From Metalysinibacillus jejuensis (lineage in GTDB: Bacteria > Bacillota > Bacilli > Bacillales_A > Planococcaceae), in contig NZ_QAFW01000016.1 of assembly GCF_003057615.1 (NCBI RefSeq), positions 1-48,781 on the forward strand: a stretch of 48,781 nt of DNA, read 5' to 3'. The translations under genes and the position numbers were made by a program. Under the pieces are notes generated by a model. That model made no database searches and was not told the origin of the DNA. It saw only the letters and a list, made by a program, of their open reading frames with translations. Below are positions 1 to 8,655 of this stretch, one piece after another (positions within the stretch are counted from its first letter, which is position 1; each line of letters opens with the position of its first letter).

Positions 1-2
1 AA

Positions 3-143
3 TACCTGGTAAAGCTTTTAATGGAACTGCCGAATTTACCAATTCACCAGCAACCTGAATTATTACAAGAGTACATGCCTTGGTCGGCCAAAATTCAAGC
101 AACATGCGCCAAGATCAAAGCAGCATACAAGCCAGCTTTCTGA
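3..143 (+). pseudogene. 3' end of an IS66-family transposase (truncated by window edge)
   Basis: An open frame enters from the left edge and ends at TGA 141-143, giving about 46 residues. The tail contains YLVKLLMELPNLP, a short spacer and YMPWSAKIQATC. This resembles the C-terminal end of IS66-type transposases, where a leucine-rich helix is followed by an L-P-W-S motif. I cannot tell whether the gene is intact upstream. The family call rests on remembered family sequence only. The stop codon lies inside an inverted repeat, and the sequence stops looking IS-like around base 196, shortly before the ECF sigma gene. Confidence 0.55.
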
Positions 144-196
144 AAAAATCGTCAGAAAGCTGGCCATTTGTCGTGCGTGCCGTCAGGTGCGCTTAT
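131..196. mobile_element. Probable right end of the IS66-like element, with a hairpin at the transposase stop
   Basis: Bases 131-143 (GCCAGCTTTCTGA) and 152-164 are perfect inverted repeats around an 8-base loop. No clear T-run follows, so it is a weak terminator at best. About 25 bases on, the complement of 195-182 reads TAAGCGCACCTGAC, which resembles the GTAAGCG-type terminal repeat of IS66 elements. The boundary near 195/196 is an inference: the left end and target duplication are outside the window. Confidence 0.35.
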
Positions 197-201
197 TTTT
201 T

Positions 202-226
202 TGAATTCGGGCTTACAGTTAACGTC
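202..226 (+). promoter_or_regulatory. Candidate ECF-type autoregulatory promoter
   Basis: TGAATT at 202-207 and CGTC at 223-226 are separated by 15 bases, loosely matching the TGAAAC/CGTC pattern of Bacillus ECF sigma promoters just ahead of the ECF gene. The -35 element is imperfect and the spacer is one base short. It lies immediately next to the inferred IS66 end. Confidence 0.28.
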
Positions 227-250
227 TAATAAGTAAAGGAGGTGCGAGGT

Positions 251-754
251 GTGGAGAAAACCGTTATGCGAGCGATAGAAGGCAATGAAAAAGCCTTTCG
301 CCAATTACTCTATCAACATGAGGACCAAATGTATCGCATGGCCTATATTTATGTGCAACATGAACAAGATGCCTTAGATGTCGTACAGGAATCGGCGTTG
401 AAGGCGCATCAAAAATTAACAACGCTACAAGCACCAGCGCACTTTACGACATGGTTGACTCGGATTGTGATTAACACGGCTCATGATTTTTTACGCAAAC
501 GTGGACGTATGACATATGTTGACTATGATGACTTACCTGAGCCAGTACATATTGAGGAGCCTACGCAATTAATTTTAGCTGACGTTTTACGCGTGCTATC
601 ACCTCAAGAAAAAGACGTCATCATTTTACGCTTTTACTATGATTATACAATTAGTCAAACCGCCGAAATGTTAAGTTTAAAACTAGGCACAACAAAAACA
701 ATTTTGTACCGCGCATTGCAAAAATTACGCAACGAAATGGAGGCGAGCGAATGA
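251..754 (+). CDS. ECF-type RNA polymerase sigma factor
   Basis: This is a 167-residue sigma-70 family factor of the extracytoplasmic-function type. Region 2 is visible near residues 20-85: DALDVVQESALKAHQ is the -10 recognition helix area, followed by TWLTRIVINTAHDFLR. Region 4 follows near 105-160: LSPQEKDVIILRFYYDY, then an ISQTAEMLSLKLGTTKT helix-turn-helix and KLRNEM. The GTG start at 251 has AAAGGAGG at 235-242 with 8-base spacing; the earlier in-frame GTG at 242 lies inside that ribosome binding site. The stop overlaps the next gene by four bases (ATGA), so the downstream membrane protein is the likely anti-sigma factor. The exact ECF group is not assignable by eye. Confidence 0.9.
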   Translation: MEKTVMRAIEGNEKAFRQLLYQHEDQMYRMAYIYVQHEQDALDVVQESALKAHQKLTTLQAPAHFTTWLTRIVINTAHDFLRKRGRMTYVDYDDLPEPVHIEEPTQLILADVLRVLSPQEKDVIILRFYYDYTISQTAEMLSLKLGTTKTILYRALQKLRNEMEASE

Positions 755-1596
755 AGGACTTTAAACGACAAGTAGATGAAATCCCTGTGCCAAGGGCTGT
801 ACGTGGACGTATTAATCAGAGTATCGCGCCAAATAAAATGGCTAATCCCTTATGGTTAGTTGTGGTTGCTGCCCTGTTTTTTAGTATGATTGCCCTGCCT
901 ACTGCGCCAACAAGTGCTAGTCATAACACAACAACTACATTACAAGGAGGTTTAGCAGTTATTGTGGCCATTGCTTTAGTAGTAGCGTGGTGGCGCAAGC
1001 GTATCGTTTATGCCATCGCCGGGTTACTTGTAGTCGTTATTATTTATAATGTGAGTGTGTTTCAAGCAGCCCAAATTAAGCCGACCTTACTCGCAGATAG
1101 CACATTACAAACGGCTTATGTAGAAGTAAATAAACAAGACCATTTTGATGTGTATAGCTTAAATATTGGTTTGCTGCCCATTGCCGAACGTGCCACAATC
1201 CGTCAAATAGAACAGCACGCCTATACTGTAGTATATGAAATTACATTTACGCAACCACCTGCTGTTAATAAAAAATATGTAGCGCTTGCTACATCACAAG
1301 GGTTACTACCTTTTACTAAACCTTATGCCAAAACAACCGTCAAGGCATTGACGATGCAAGGTTTATTTCAGCGGGAGCTTTCGCTAAAAGTAGATGAGCC
1401 TGTTACATTGACGGCTATTGCGAGCGATGCCCCGCTTTATATTGATGGTAAGCAAGTGGCGTTGCCATATACACTTCCTGTAGATCAGACCGTTGTGCTA
1501 CGTCTTGCGCATACAAAGCAGGTAGACCGTATTGTGCTTACAACGGACCAAGGGAAAATTATTTGGGATTATTATGAGGAGGCAAATTATGAATAG
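751..1596 (+). CDS. Membrane protein, putative anti-sigma factor for the upstream ECF sigma
   Basis: I do not recognise a named family in this 281-residue protein. A short charged N-terminus (KDFKRQVDEIPVPRAVRGRI) precedes three hydrophobic segments at roughly residues 33-50, 66-81 and 84-103. The remaining 175 or so residues would lie outside the cell if the N-terminus is inside. The start overlaps the sigma gene (ATGA), a layout typical of ECF sigma/anti-sigma pairs, and a basic amphipathic N-terminus could hold the sigma factor at the membrane. No HxxxCxxC zinc motif is present. The outer domain is rich in Thr and Val and looks beta-strand-like. It overlaps the next gene by 8 bases. The anti-sigma role is inferred from position and topology only. 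Confidence 0.6.
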   Translation: MKDFKRQVDEIPVPRAVRGRINQSIAPNKMANPLWLVVVAALFFSMIALPTAPTSASHNTTTTLQGGLAVIVAIALVVAWWRKRIVYAIAGLLVVVIIYNVSVFQAAQIKPTLLADSTLQTAYVEVNKQDHFDVYSLNIGLLPIAERATIRQIEQHAYTVVYEITFTQPPAVNKKYVALATSQGLLPFTKPYAKTTVKALTMQGLFQRELSLKVDEPVTLTAIASDAPLYIDGKQVALPYTLPVDQTVVLRLAHTKQVDRIVLTTDQGKIIWDYYEEANYE

Positions 1597-2782
1597 CTTA
1601 ACTATTGGTTTACTGCTAATGGCACTACCACATCCGCTTGCACAACTCATTGCCTGTTTTGTATTACTTCGAACTAATACGTTAGCGGTTTGGGTTGTGC
1701 TGATGTCTGTTAGTTTAAGCCTCGTGAGCTATGCATTGCCGAGCTATAGTGGTGGCTTTGTGCTACTCGGTGCGCTATGGCTACTGTATGCTAGTGCTGT
1801 TAAGATCAAATCTCAAAAAGTAGGGTGGCTCCACGGCTTATTTATCGTCAATATTGTGCTTTACAGTTTCACCCTTAATGGTGGGCTTGATATGCGCGCA
1901 CTATTAATCATGATTACGCTCCTCATTATTATTTGGCAAGTAACAGTGCTACCACCGGTGTTCTTTACATTTATTTTACTGATGGGTATTGCTATTCAAA
2001 CCTTCGCATTTTACAGAATATATACAAGCTTTCCTACGCCATATGTTTATGAAGTTACGTATATGACGAAAAGTGAGTTACCTGTTACTTTTGTGACGCA
2101 AGACGAAACACTTACTCAAGTTAGCTTGTCAGACAAGGCGCAAAGTGTTGACCAACAAGTAGTGGAGCATACGGTCTCTAAACCTTACTTATCACTCGAT
2201 ACGGTTTCATTTGATGCTGAGGCTACGGCTCCTGCATCGAGTGGCGGCGAAATTCTTTGGCAAAATAATGGCCAAGAAGTCATGCATTACATTGTATCGC
2301 CAACATTTTTACCAACAACAGCACGCTTAGCTTTTGACGATGGTAGTGTCCGTTATTTATCTTTTGACCATACAATAACGCAACTAGAGGACGAAAAATT
2401 TACGAAACAGGGGGCATCATTTGCGGATGGTGCAACAAATATAAGTGTGAAAACAACAGAGGCATTAACTTTAGGCAAATTTCAATCGTATCGTAATTTA
2501 GTTGCACTTGAGCGACTTGTCATAGATGGTGTGCCTTATGACGAAGCGGACCTACCGCTTGATGTACCAAAAGGGGCAAACTTGTTTATTACAACGCATA
2601 TGAAGCCATTGCCAAAAACAATAGCACCACGCGCAAAATTGGCTTTTGGCTTTGGTAGTTACCAGTTTATCGTACTAGTACAAATTGAGGATGTGCTTGA
2701 GACGTTAAAGAAAGGTGTAAGTAAGCATAACAACGCACAGTATGATAAAATAAATGCAAACATTAAGCGAACTGTGAGTTGA
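1589..2782 (+). CDS. Unrecognised polytopic membrane protein, third gene of the ECF operon
   Basis: This is a 397-residue protein of no family I recognise. The first 145 residues are very hydrophobic, with about five or six membrane segments. A C-terminal domain of about 240 residues follows, rich in Thr, Val and Asp and probably extracytoplasmic. The architecture, a membrane bundle plus a beta-rich outer domain, is like a larger version of the preceding gene. The ATG at 1589 has GAGGAGG at 1576-1582 with 6-base spacing, which is better than starts further upstream in the same frame. It overlaps the preceding gene by 8 bases, so the three genes are probably translationally coupled. It could be a co-anti-sigma, a signal sensor or a target of the sigma factor. 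Confidence 0.6.
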   Translation: MNSLTIGLLLMALPHPLAQLIACFVLLRTNTLAVWVVLMSVSLSLVSYALPSYSGGFVLLGALWLLYASAVKIKSQKVGWLHGLFIVNIVLYSFTLNGGLDMRALLIMITLLIIIWQVTVLPPVFFTFILLMGIAIQTFAFYRIYTSFPTPYVYEVTYMTKSELPVTFVTQDETLTQVSLSDKAQSVDQQVVEHTVSKPYLSLDTVSFDAEATAPASSGGEILWQNNGQEVMHYIVSPTFLPTTARLAFDDGSVRYLSFDHTITQLEDEKFTKQGASFADGATNISVKTTEALTLGKFQSYRNLVALERLVIDGVPYDEADLPLDVPKGANLFITTHMKPLPKTIAPRAKLAFGFGSYQFIVLVQIEDVLETLKKGVSKHNNAQYDKINANIKRTVS

Positions 2783-2788
2783 AGTATA

Positions 2789-5551
2789 ATGGGAAAAACT
2801 TATGCTGTAGTCGATATCGAGACGACGGGGCATTCCTCTAAAAATGGCGACCGCATGATGCAATTTGCGGTCGTTTTTGTGCGTGATTGGCAAGTAGTAG
2901 ACCGGTTTACGACCTTTATCCACCCAGAGCGAAGTATTCCGCTCTTTATTCAAGATTTAACGCATATTACAGAAGAAGATATTAAAGATGCGCAGCCTTT
3001 TCATAAGCATGCTAAAGAAATTTATGCAATGCTAGAAGGTTGTGTTTTTGTAGCACATAACACGGATTTTGATTTGCCCTTTTTGCAAGCCGAGTTTAAA
3101 CGTGTAGGTCTACCGCACTGGCAAGGTGAAAAAATTGATACAGTTGAGCTTGCTAAAATTTTGTATCCGAGCGCACTTAGCTATAAATTAGGGGATCTTG
3201 CACAGGAGCTAGGTATTACACTTCAACAAGCTCACCGGGCAGATGAGGATGCCTTAGCGACAGCTGAACTGCTCATTGCGTGCTATCGAAAATTAGAAAA
3301 ATTACCCGCTGCTACCTTAGCAGCCATGCACCGCTTAAGCTTTGGCGCTAAAACAGCGATTGCCCAACTTTTTTTTGGTGTATTAGCTTGGAAACGCACA
3401 CAGTTAGCTGATGAAGCATTCATGACTTATGGGAAATTAGCTGTAAAAAAACTTGTACCTGCTATCAAAAAGGCACAAATCATAGCCTATCCTAATACGG
3501 TAGAAGACAAGGAGCAATTATTACGCGCTACTTGGCCAAACTTTGAAAAGCGACCAGCGCAGTTTCAAATGATGGATGAAGTGTATGAAGCTTTGCAACA
3601 GCAACAGGAAGTAGTAATCGAAGCGTCTACCGGTATCGGAAAAACATTAGCCTATTTATTACCAGCTATTAATTATGCGGTAAGTCACGGTAAACAAGTG
3701 GCGATTAGCGTTTATACCTCCCATTTGTTAGAGCAATTGTTTACAGAAGAACTACCAAAAGTTGAACAAATTTTAGGCACAGAAGTCGCAGTGGCGATGG
3801 TGAAAGGTAAGCGCAATTATATCGACTTGCGAAAAGTAGATACTATGCTTACTTATACGAATCCAAGTTATGATGAAACGTTGACACTTCTCCAAGTACT
3901 CGTATGGTTAACGGAAACGATGACAGGTGACACGACCGAAATAAATGTTACCGGCGGCGGTCAACAAGTAGTAAATAAGCTCTGTAAAGACCAAGATAGT
4001 AAAGTAACAAAGCCATTTGATTATTATCACTATGCACTTGAGCAATGTGCGCACGCGACAATTATTGTTACGAATCATGCCATGGTACTGGCACATACGA
4101 CGCATTCTGCAATTTTTTCCAATGTAGACGGTTGGATTTTTGATGAAGCGCATCAATTGATTCAGGCTGCCATGCATCGAGAGACACAGCTGTTTTCCTA
4201 TACCCATAGTAAATATATTTTTGGACAAATTGGTAATTATGAAGATGAAGGGGTATTTCGGGCACTTTACGAAGCATCGCGTAAACATGAGCGTGTTTCC
4301 CCATTTTTGCTACACGAAACTGAGCGACTTTTCACACGTATGGTGACTCAGTTTGATGACGTTACGAATCGTTTAGCTAAGCAAGCGCTTGAGCAATTTA
4401 TAAAAAAAGAGGCAAAACAGACGGTTTTTCTTGAACAAATCACGATGCCAGCGACGGATTATGAGCGTGTGGCAAGTACGATGTATGCATGGTTAAGCCG
4501 TGCGCATGAAGTGACAAAACAGTTTCGTAACGAGCTTGTGCAGTTAAATTCACGTGAACAGCAAATTTTAGCGAATTGGTGCTACTTTGTCGAACAAACT
4601 GAGCAGATGCTTAAGCAGTGGACAAGCTTATTTTTAACGCAAGTTCCAGCTAAAGCAGCTTGGCTAGAATTAGATCGTCGTAGCGTACCTAGCAGCTTAC
4701 GTATTATGCAGTATCCGTTAGAAGTAGCGCCCGTGATTCAGCATGCCATGCAACAGCTCGGAAATTGTGCACGAATTTTCACATCAGGTACGATGACGGT
4801 GCCTAAGCAGCCGACCTTTATTACCGAACAACTGGGCTTGCCAGCAACGACTAAAATGTGTCAATTGCAAGCACCGAAAAGTTACTATGAAGGGGCAAGT
4901 ACATTTATCGTCACTGATATGCCAGATATTCAACAAGTGTCTCAACAAGCGTATATTGAGATGGTCGCTTACGCTGTTACACGTACGGTACGAGCGACAG
5001 AAGGACGTTGCTTTGTGTTGTTTACTTCACAACAAATGTTGCGCGATACGGTAGAGTTGATACAAGAAAGTGAATTACTTCACGACTATATGTTATTTGC
5101 ACAAGGCATGACGAGTGGCAGTCGGATGCGCATTTTAAAATCTTTCCAAAAATTTCAACGTGCTGTGCTATTTGGCACGAATAGTTTTTGGGAAGGTGTA
5201 GACGTACCTGGGGACGCTTTAGCTGCGGTTATTGTTGTACGTTTACCGTTTTCAGCACCGGAAGCTCCTCTTTTTAAAGCGCAAGCTAATCGTTTGACAT
5301 CACAAGGGCGTAATGCATTTTATGAACTTTCTTTACCTGAAGCTATCCTACGCTTTAAGCAAGGCTTTGGCCGGTTAATTCGTTCTTCACAAGACAAAGG
5401 TGCTTTTATTGTGTTAGATCGCAGAATTGAAACGAAGGCATATGGCCAAGCATTTTTAGACGCATTACCAGCAATTACGGTGCATAAAGTTACATTAACG
5501 GATATGGTGTTACAGCTTGAAAATTGGTATAATAGTAACGATGAAAAATAG
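2789..5551 (+). CDS. dinG: DinG-type protein: DEDDh 3'-5' exonuclease fused to a superfamily 2 helicase
   Basis: This 920-residue protein has the Firmicutes DinG layout. The N-terminal DnaQ-like exonuclease shows DIETTG at residues 9-14, HNTDFD for motif II and HRADEDA for motif III. The helicase part has an intact Walker A (STGIGKT, near 280-286) and a DEAH box at 452-455, with a late QGFGRLIR motif. The four-cysteine Fe-S cluster of XPD-like helicases is not evident: the KGKRNYIDL position lacks the usual Cys. No strong ribosome binding site precedes the ATG, so it may be coupled to the gene ending 7 bases upstream. It heads the conserved dinG-ypmB-aspB-asnS-dnaD-nth block. The role is in DNA repair or nucleic acid processing. 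Confidence 0.9.
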   Translation: MGKTYAVVDIETTGHSSKNGDRMMQFAVVFVRDWQVVDRFTTFIHPERSIPLFIQDLTHITEEDIKDAQPFHKHAKEIYAMLEGCVFVAHNTDFDLPFLQAEFKRVGLPHWQGEKIDTVELAKILYPSALSYKLGDLAQELGITLQQAHRADEDALATAELLIACYRKLEKLPAATLAAMHRLSFGAKTAIAQLFFGVLAWKRTQLADEAFMTYGKLAVKKLVPAIKKAQIIAYPNTVEDKEQLLRATWPNFEKRPAQFQMMDEVYEALQQQQEVVIEASTGIGKTLAYLLPAINYAVSHGKQVAISVYTSHLLEQLFTEELPKVEQILGTEVAVAMVKGKRNYIDLRKVDTMLTYTNPSYDETLTLLQVLVWLTETMTGDTTEINVTGGGQQVVNKLCKDQDSKVTKPFDYYHYALEQCAHATIIVTNHAMVLAHTTHSAIFSNVDGWIFDEAHQLIQAAMHRETQLFSYTHSKYIFGQIGNYEDEGVFRALYEASRKHERVSPFLLHETERLFTRMVTQFDDVTNRLAKQALEQFIKKEAKQTVFLEQITMPATDYERVASTMYAWLSRAHEVTKQFRNELVQLNSREQQILANWCYFVEQTEQMLKQWTSLFLTQVPAKAAWLELDRRSVPSSLRIMQYPLEVAPVIQHAMQQLGNCARIFTSGTMTVPKQPTFITEQLGLPATTKMCQLQAPKSYYEGASTFIVTDMPDIQQVSQQAYIEMVAYAVTRTVRATEGRCFVLFTSQQMLRDTVELIQESELLHDYMLFAQGMTSGSRMRILKSFQKFQRAVLFGTNSFWEGVDVPGDALAAVIVVRLPFSAPEAPLFKAQANRLTSQGRNAFYELSLPEAILRFKQGFGRLIRSSQDKGAFIVLDRRIETKAYGQAFLDALPAITVHKVTLTDMVLQLENWYNSNDEK

Positions 5552-5587
5552 CGCTTACTTGCTGTTTGGCTAGGAAGGAGATCTACC

Positions 5588-6088
5588 ATGAAAAAACGCG
5601 TAATCGTTACGCTAACAACTAGTATTATTGTAGTATTAGCTATCGGTACAATGCTTATCGTTAGTGCTCAATCTAGCTACCGCACGATGGAAAAGAAAGC
5701 GACGAACTTAGCATTACAACAAGGGTTAGTAAATGGTGTGACCAATGCCTATGTATATAATGGTTCCTTAGCTTATATTACCGTGCTTGGCATCGACGAA
5801 GAAAATGAGAGAAAAGCGGTATTTGTCCCAGCAAGCTTTAAGAAAAAAGCCATTCAAGAAGTGTGGCTCGCAGATGGTATTTCTAAAAGTGAAGCGATAA
5901 TGCAGTTACAAGAGCAAGCTAAAGTAAAAAGTGTACTCCACACTAAGCTAGGCTACGAGGAGCCCGGCGCTGTTTGGGAGATTACATATATAGACAACAA
6001 AGATGATTTAAACTATATGTATTATGAACAGAAAAATGGAGAAGAATGGAAACACATTACAGTAACTAAGGAGAATGATGACTTGTGA
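5588..6088 (+). CDS. ypmB: TseB/YpmB family membrane-anchored protein
   Basis: The protein has 166 residues with one N-terminal membrane anchor (about 5-27, VIVTLTTSIIVVLAIGTMLI) and an extracytoplasmic domain of roughly 140 residues. Length, topology and position between dinG and aspB match B. subtilis YpmB, also called TseB, which has been linked to PBP2A-dependent cell-wall elongation. The start has GAAGGAG upstream (5574-5580). It overlaps aspB by four bases. A pbpA homologue, the proposed partner, is present in this window at 21558. The assignment rests on synteny and general resemblance. Confidence 0.8.
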   Translation: MKKRVIVTLTTSIIVVLAIGTMLIVSAQSSYRTMEKKATNLALQQGLVNGVTNAYVYNGSLAYITVLGIDEENERKAVFVPASFKKKAIQEVWLADGISKSEAIMQLQEQAKVKSVLHTKLGYEEPGAVWEITYIDNKDDLNYMYYEQKNGEEWKHITVTKENDDL

Positions 6089-7278
6089 AAAATGTATTAG
6101 CAGAGCGTGTTAAAACGTTAACACCATCAACAACTTTAGCGATTACAGCTAAAGCGAAAGCCTTAAAAGCAGAAGGTATTGATGTAATTGGATTAGGTGC
6201 AGGAGAGCCAGACTTTAATACACCACGCAATATTTTAGATGCGGCAATCGATTCAATGGAAAAAGGATTAACGAAATATACACCGGCAGGCGGTTTACCA
6301 GTCTTAAAACAAGCGATTATCGATAAATTACAACGCGATAATAATTTAACGTATGCCCAAAATGAAGTAATGGTTGGCGTAGGGGCTAAGCATGTTTTAT
6401 ACACATTATTCCAAGTTCTTTTAAATGAAGGTGACGAAGTAATTATTCCGATTCCTTATTGGGTATCTTACCCAGAGCAAGTAAAAATCGCAGGTGGTGT
6501 ACCTGTATACGTAGAGGCAACAGCGGCACAAAATTATAAAATGACACCTGAGCAACTGCGCAATGCGATTACGCCAAAAACCAAAGCGGTTATTATTAAC
6601 TCACCAAGTAACCCTACTGGTATGATTTACTCAAAAGAAGAGTTAACAGCGCTAGCAGCAGTCGCTGTCGAAAAAGATATTTTAATCGTCTCAGATGAAA
6701 TTTATGAAAAATTAGTGTACGGTGGCGTTAAGCATTTTTCAATTGCTGAAGTTTCTGAAGAAGTGAAAGCACGTACAATCGTTGTCAATGGTGTAGCAAA
6801 ATCACATTCTATGACAGGCTGGCGTATTGGTTATGGTGCAGGCGATGCAGCAATTATTAAAGCGATGACAGACTTAGCATCACACTCTACATCTAATGCA
6901 ACAACAACGGCTCAATATGCAGCCATTGAAGCTTATAATGGCCCGCAAGATGCAGTAGAAGAAATGCGACAAGCATTCGAAGCACGCTTAGAGAAGGTAT
7001 TTCCACAAGTAGAGGCAATCCCTGGCTTTAGCGTAATTCGTCCACAAGGGGCATTTTATTTATTACCTGATGTAACAGAAGCGGCACAAAAAACAGGCTT
7101 TGCTTCAGTGGATGAGTTTGCAAGTGCATTATTAGCAGAAGCAAATGTTGCGGTAATCCCAGGTTCAGGATTTGGTGCACCGCGTACAATTCGCTTGTCA
7201 TATGCAACGTCTCTTGATTTAATTGAAGAGGCGATTCGTCGCATCGATACTTTTGTGAAAGCGAAATGGCAAGACTAA
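6085..7278 (+). CDS. aspB: Aspartate aminotransferase, class I (AspB)
   Basis: This 397-residue PLP enzyme interconverts aspartate and 2-oxoglutarate with oxaloacetate and glutamate. Visible family features are GLGAGEPDFNTP near the N-terminus, NSPSNPTG in the cofactor region, SDEIYEKLVY, and the Schiff-base lysine K239 in VAKSHSMTGWRIGYGAG. The start is GTG at 6085 with AAGGAG at 6068-6073, overlapping the tseB stop. The next gene, asnS, uses asparagine made from aspartate, so the neighbourhood is metabolically coherent. The length is normal for the family. Confidence 0.95.
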   Translation: MKNVLAERVKTLTPSTTLAITAKAKALKAEGIDVIGLGAGEPDFNTPRNILDAAIDSMEKGLTKYTPAGGLPVLKQAIIDKLQRDNNLTYAQNEVMVGVGAKHVLYTLFQVLLNEGDEVIIPIPYWVSYPEQVKIAGGVPVYVEATAAQNYKMTPEQLRNAITPKTKAVIINSPSNPTGMIYSKEELTALAAVAVEKDILIVSDEIYEKLVYGGVKHFSIAEVSEEVKARTIVVNGVAKSHSMTGWRIGYGAGDAAIIKAMTDLASHSTSNATTTAQYAAIEAYNGPQDAVEEMRQAFEARLEKVFPQVEAIPGFSVIRPQGAFYLLPDVTEAAQKTGFASVDEFASALLAEANVAVIPGSGFGAPRTIRLSYATSLDLIEEAIRRIDTFVKAKWQD

Positions 7279-7305
7279 CGTTTTCAAGCAACTTAGGAGG
7301 ACAAC

Positions 7306-8601
7306 ATGAAAAAAATTATGATTCAAGATATGCCTAACCATATCGGCGAAACAGTTAAACTTGGCGCATGGTTAGCTAATAAACGTTCAAGTGGTAAAAT
7401 TGCATTTTTACAATTACGTGATGGCTCAGGCTTTGTGCAAGGTATTGTAGTAAAAGCTGAAGCAGGCGAGGAGCTTTTTGCTAAGGCAAAAGGTTTAACG
7501 CAAGAAACATCAATGTATGTGATTGGTGAAGTAACAAAGGATGAGCGCTCAACATTTGGTTGTGAGCTACAAGTGAAGGATATCGAAATCATTCATGAAG
7601 CTGATAACTTCCCAATCACACCAAAAGAGCATGGTACAGAGTTTTTAATGGACAATCGTCACCTATGGTTACGTTCGCGTAAACAACATGCGATTATGAA
7701 AATCCGTAATGAAATTATCCGTGCAACGTACAACTTCTTTAACGAAAATCACTTTGTAAAAGTTGACCCACCAATCCTAACAGGCTCAGCGCCTGAAGGT
7801 ACGTCGGAGTTATTCCATACAAAATATTTTGATGAAGATGCGTACTTATCACAATCAGGTCAACTGTATATGGAAGCAGCAGCAATGGCATTAGGTAAAG
7901 TATTCTCATTTGGGCCAACCTTCCGTGCAGAAAAATCAAAAACACGTCGTCACTTAATCGAGTTTTGGATGATTGAGCCAGAGATGGCGTTTGTTGAGCA
8001 TGATGAAAGCTTAGAAGTACAAGAACAGTATGTATCCTACATCGTGCAATCTGTACTTAAAAATTGCCAAATCGAGCTAGAGCGCTTAGGTCGCGATACA
8101 GCGAAGCTTGAAAAAATTAAAGCACCATTCCCACGTATTTCATATGATGAGGCAATCGAGTTTTTACACAAAGAGGGCTTTGATGATATTAAGTGGGGCG
8201 ATGACTTCGGCTCACCGCACGAAACAGCCATTGCTGAGCATTATGATATGCCTGTATTTATTATATGCTACCCAACAGCAATTAAACCATTTTATATGCA
8301 GCCGCACCCAGACCGTGATGATGTCGTGCTATGTGCCGACTTAATTGCGCCAGAAGGCTACGGCGAAATTATTGGTGGTTCAGAGCGTATTCATGATTAT
8401 GAGTTAATGAAGCAACGCATTAAAGAGTATGATCTTGATGAAGATGCCTATGCTTGGTATTTAGATTTACGTAAACAAGGCTCAGTGCCTCACTCAGGCT
8501 TCGGCTTAGGGTTAGAGCGTACGGTAGCTTGGATTAGTGGTGCAGAGCATGTGCGTGAGAGTATTCCATTCCCACGCTTACTTAACCGCTTATATCCATA
8601 A
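7306..8601 (+). CDS. asnS: Asparaginyl-tRNA synthetase
   Basis: The protein has 431 residues and is a class IIb aminoacyl-tRNA synthetase charging tRNA-Asn in the cytoplasm. The N-terminal OB-fold (about 12-105, with [21 protein letters not shown]) is followed by the catalytic core: motif 2 around [20 protein letters not shown] and motif 3 [15 protein letters not shown] at the C-terminus. The AsnRS rather than AspRS call follows from length, the lack of the large bacterial AspRS insertion, and the conserved aspB-asnS-dnaD order. AGGAGG precedes the ATG. A strong terminator follows immediately. Confidence 0.95.
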   Translation: MKKIMIQDMPNHIGETVKLGAWLANKRSSGKIAFLQLRDGSGFVQGIVVKAEAGEELFAKAKGLTQETSMYVIGEVTKDERSTFGCELQVKDIEIIHEADNFPITPKEHGTEFLMDNRHLWLRSRKQHAIMKIRNEIIRATYNFFNENHFVKVDPPILTGSAPEGTSELFHTKYFDEDAYLSQSGQLYMEAAAMALGKVFSFGPTFRAEKSKTRRHLIEFWMIEPEMAFVEHDESLEVQEQYVSYIVQSVLKNCQIELERLGRDTAKLEKIKAPFPRISYDEAIEFLHKEGFDDIKWGDDFGSPHETAIAEHYDMPVFIICYPTAIKPFYMQPHPDRDDVVLCADLIAPEGYGEIIGGSERIHDYELMKQRIKEYDLDEDAYAWYLDLRKQGSVPHSGFGLGLERTVAWISGAEHVRESIPFPRLLNRLYP

Positions 8602-8607
8602 ATAAAA

Positions 8608-8637
8608 AGGATGTCGTCTTGTGCGGCATCCTCTTTT
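8608..8637 (+). terminator. Rho-independent terminator after asnS
   Basis: A 9-bp stem, AGGATGTCG (8608-8616) with CGGCATCCT (8624-8632), is followed by a T-rich run. It separates asnS from dnaD, although dnaD starts only 18 bases beyond the run, so some read-through is likely. Confidence 0.8.
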
Positions 8638-8655
8638 CATTAAAGGAGTTTTCGT

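Noticed and set aside
131-164. IS66-end hairpin as a standard terminator
   Set aside because: The 13-bp stem is perfect, but the following sequence is CATTTGTCG, not a T-run.
3908-4304. Two overlapping minus-strand open frames inside dinG
   Set aside because: They lie wholly within the helicase coding sequence, have no good ribosome binding site or promoter, and their translations look like random Tyr/Cys/Ile-rich antisense reading.
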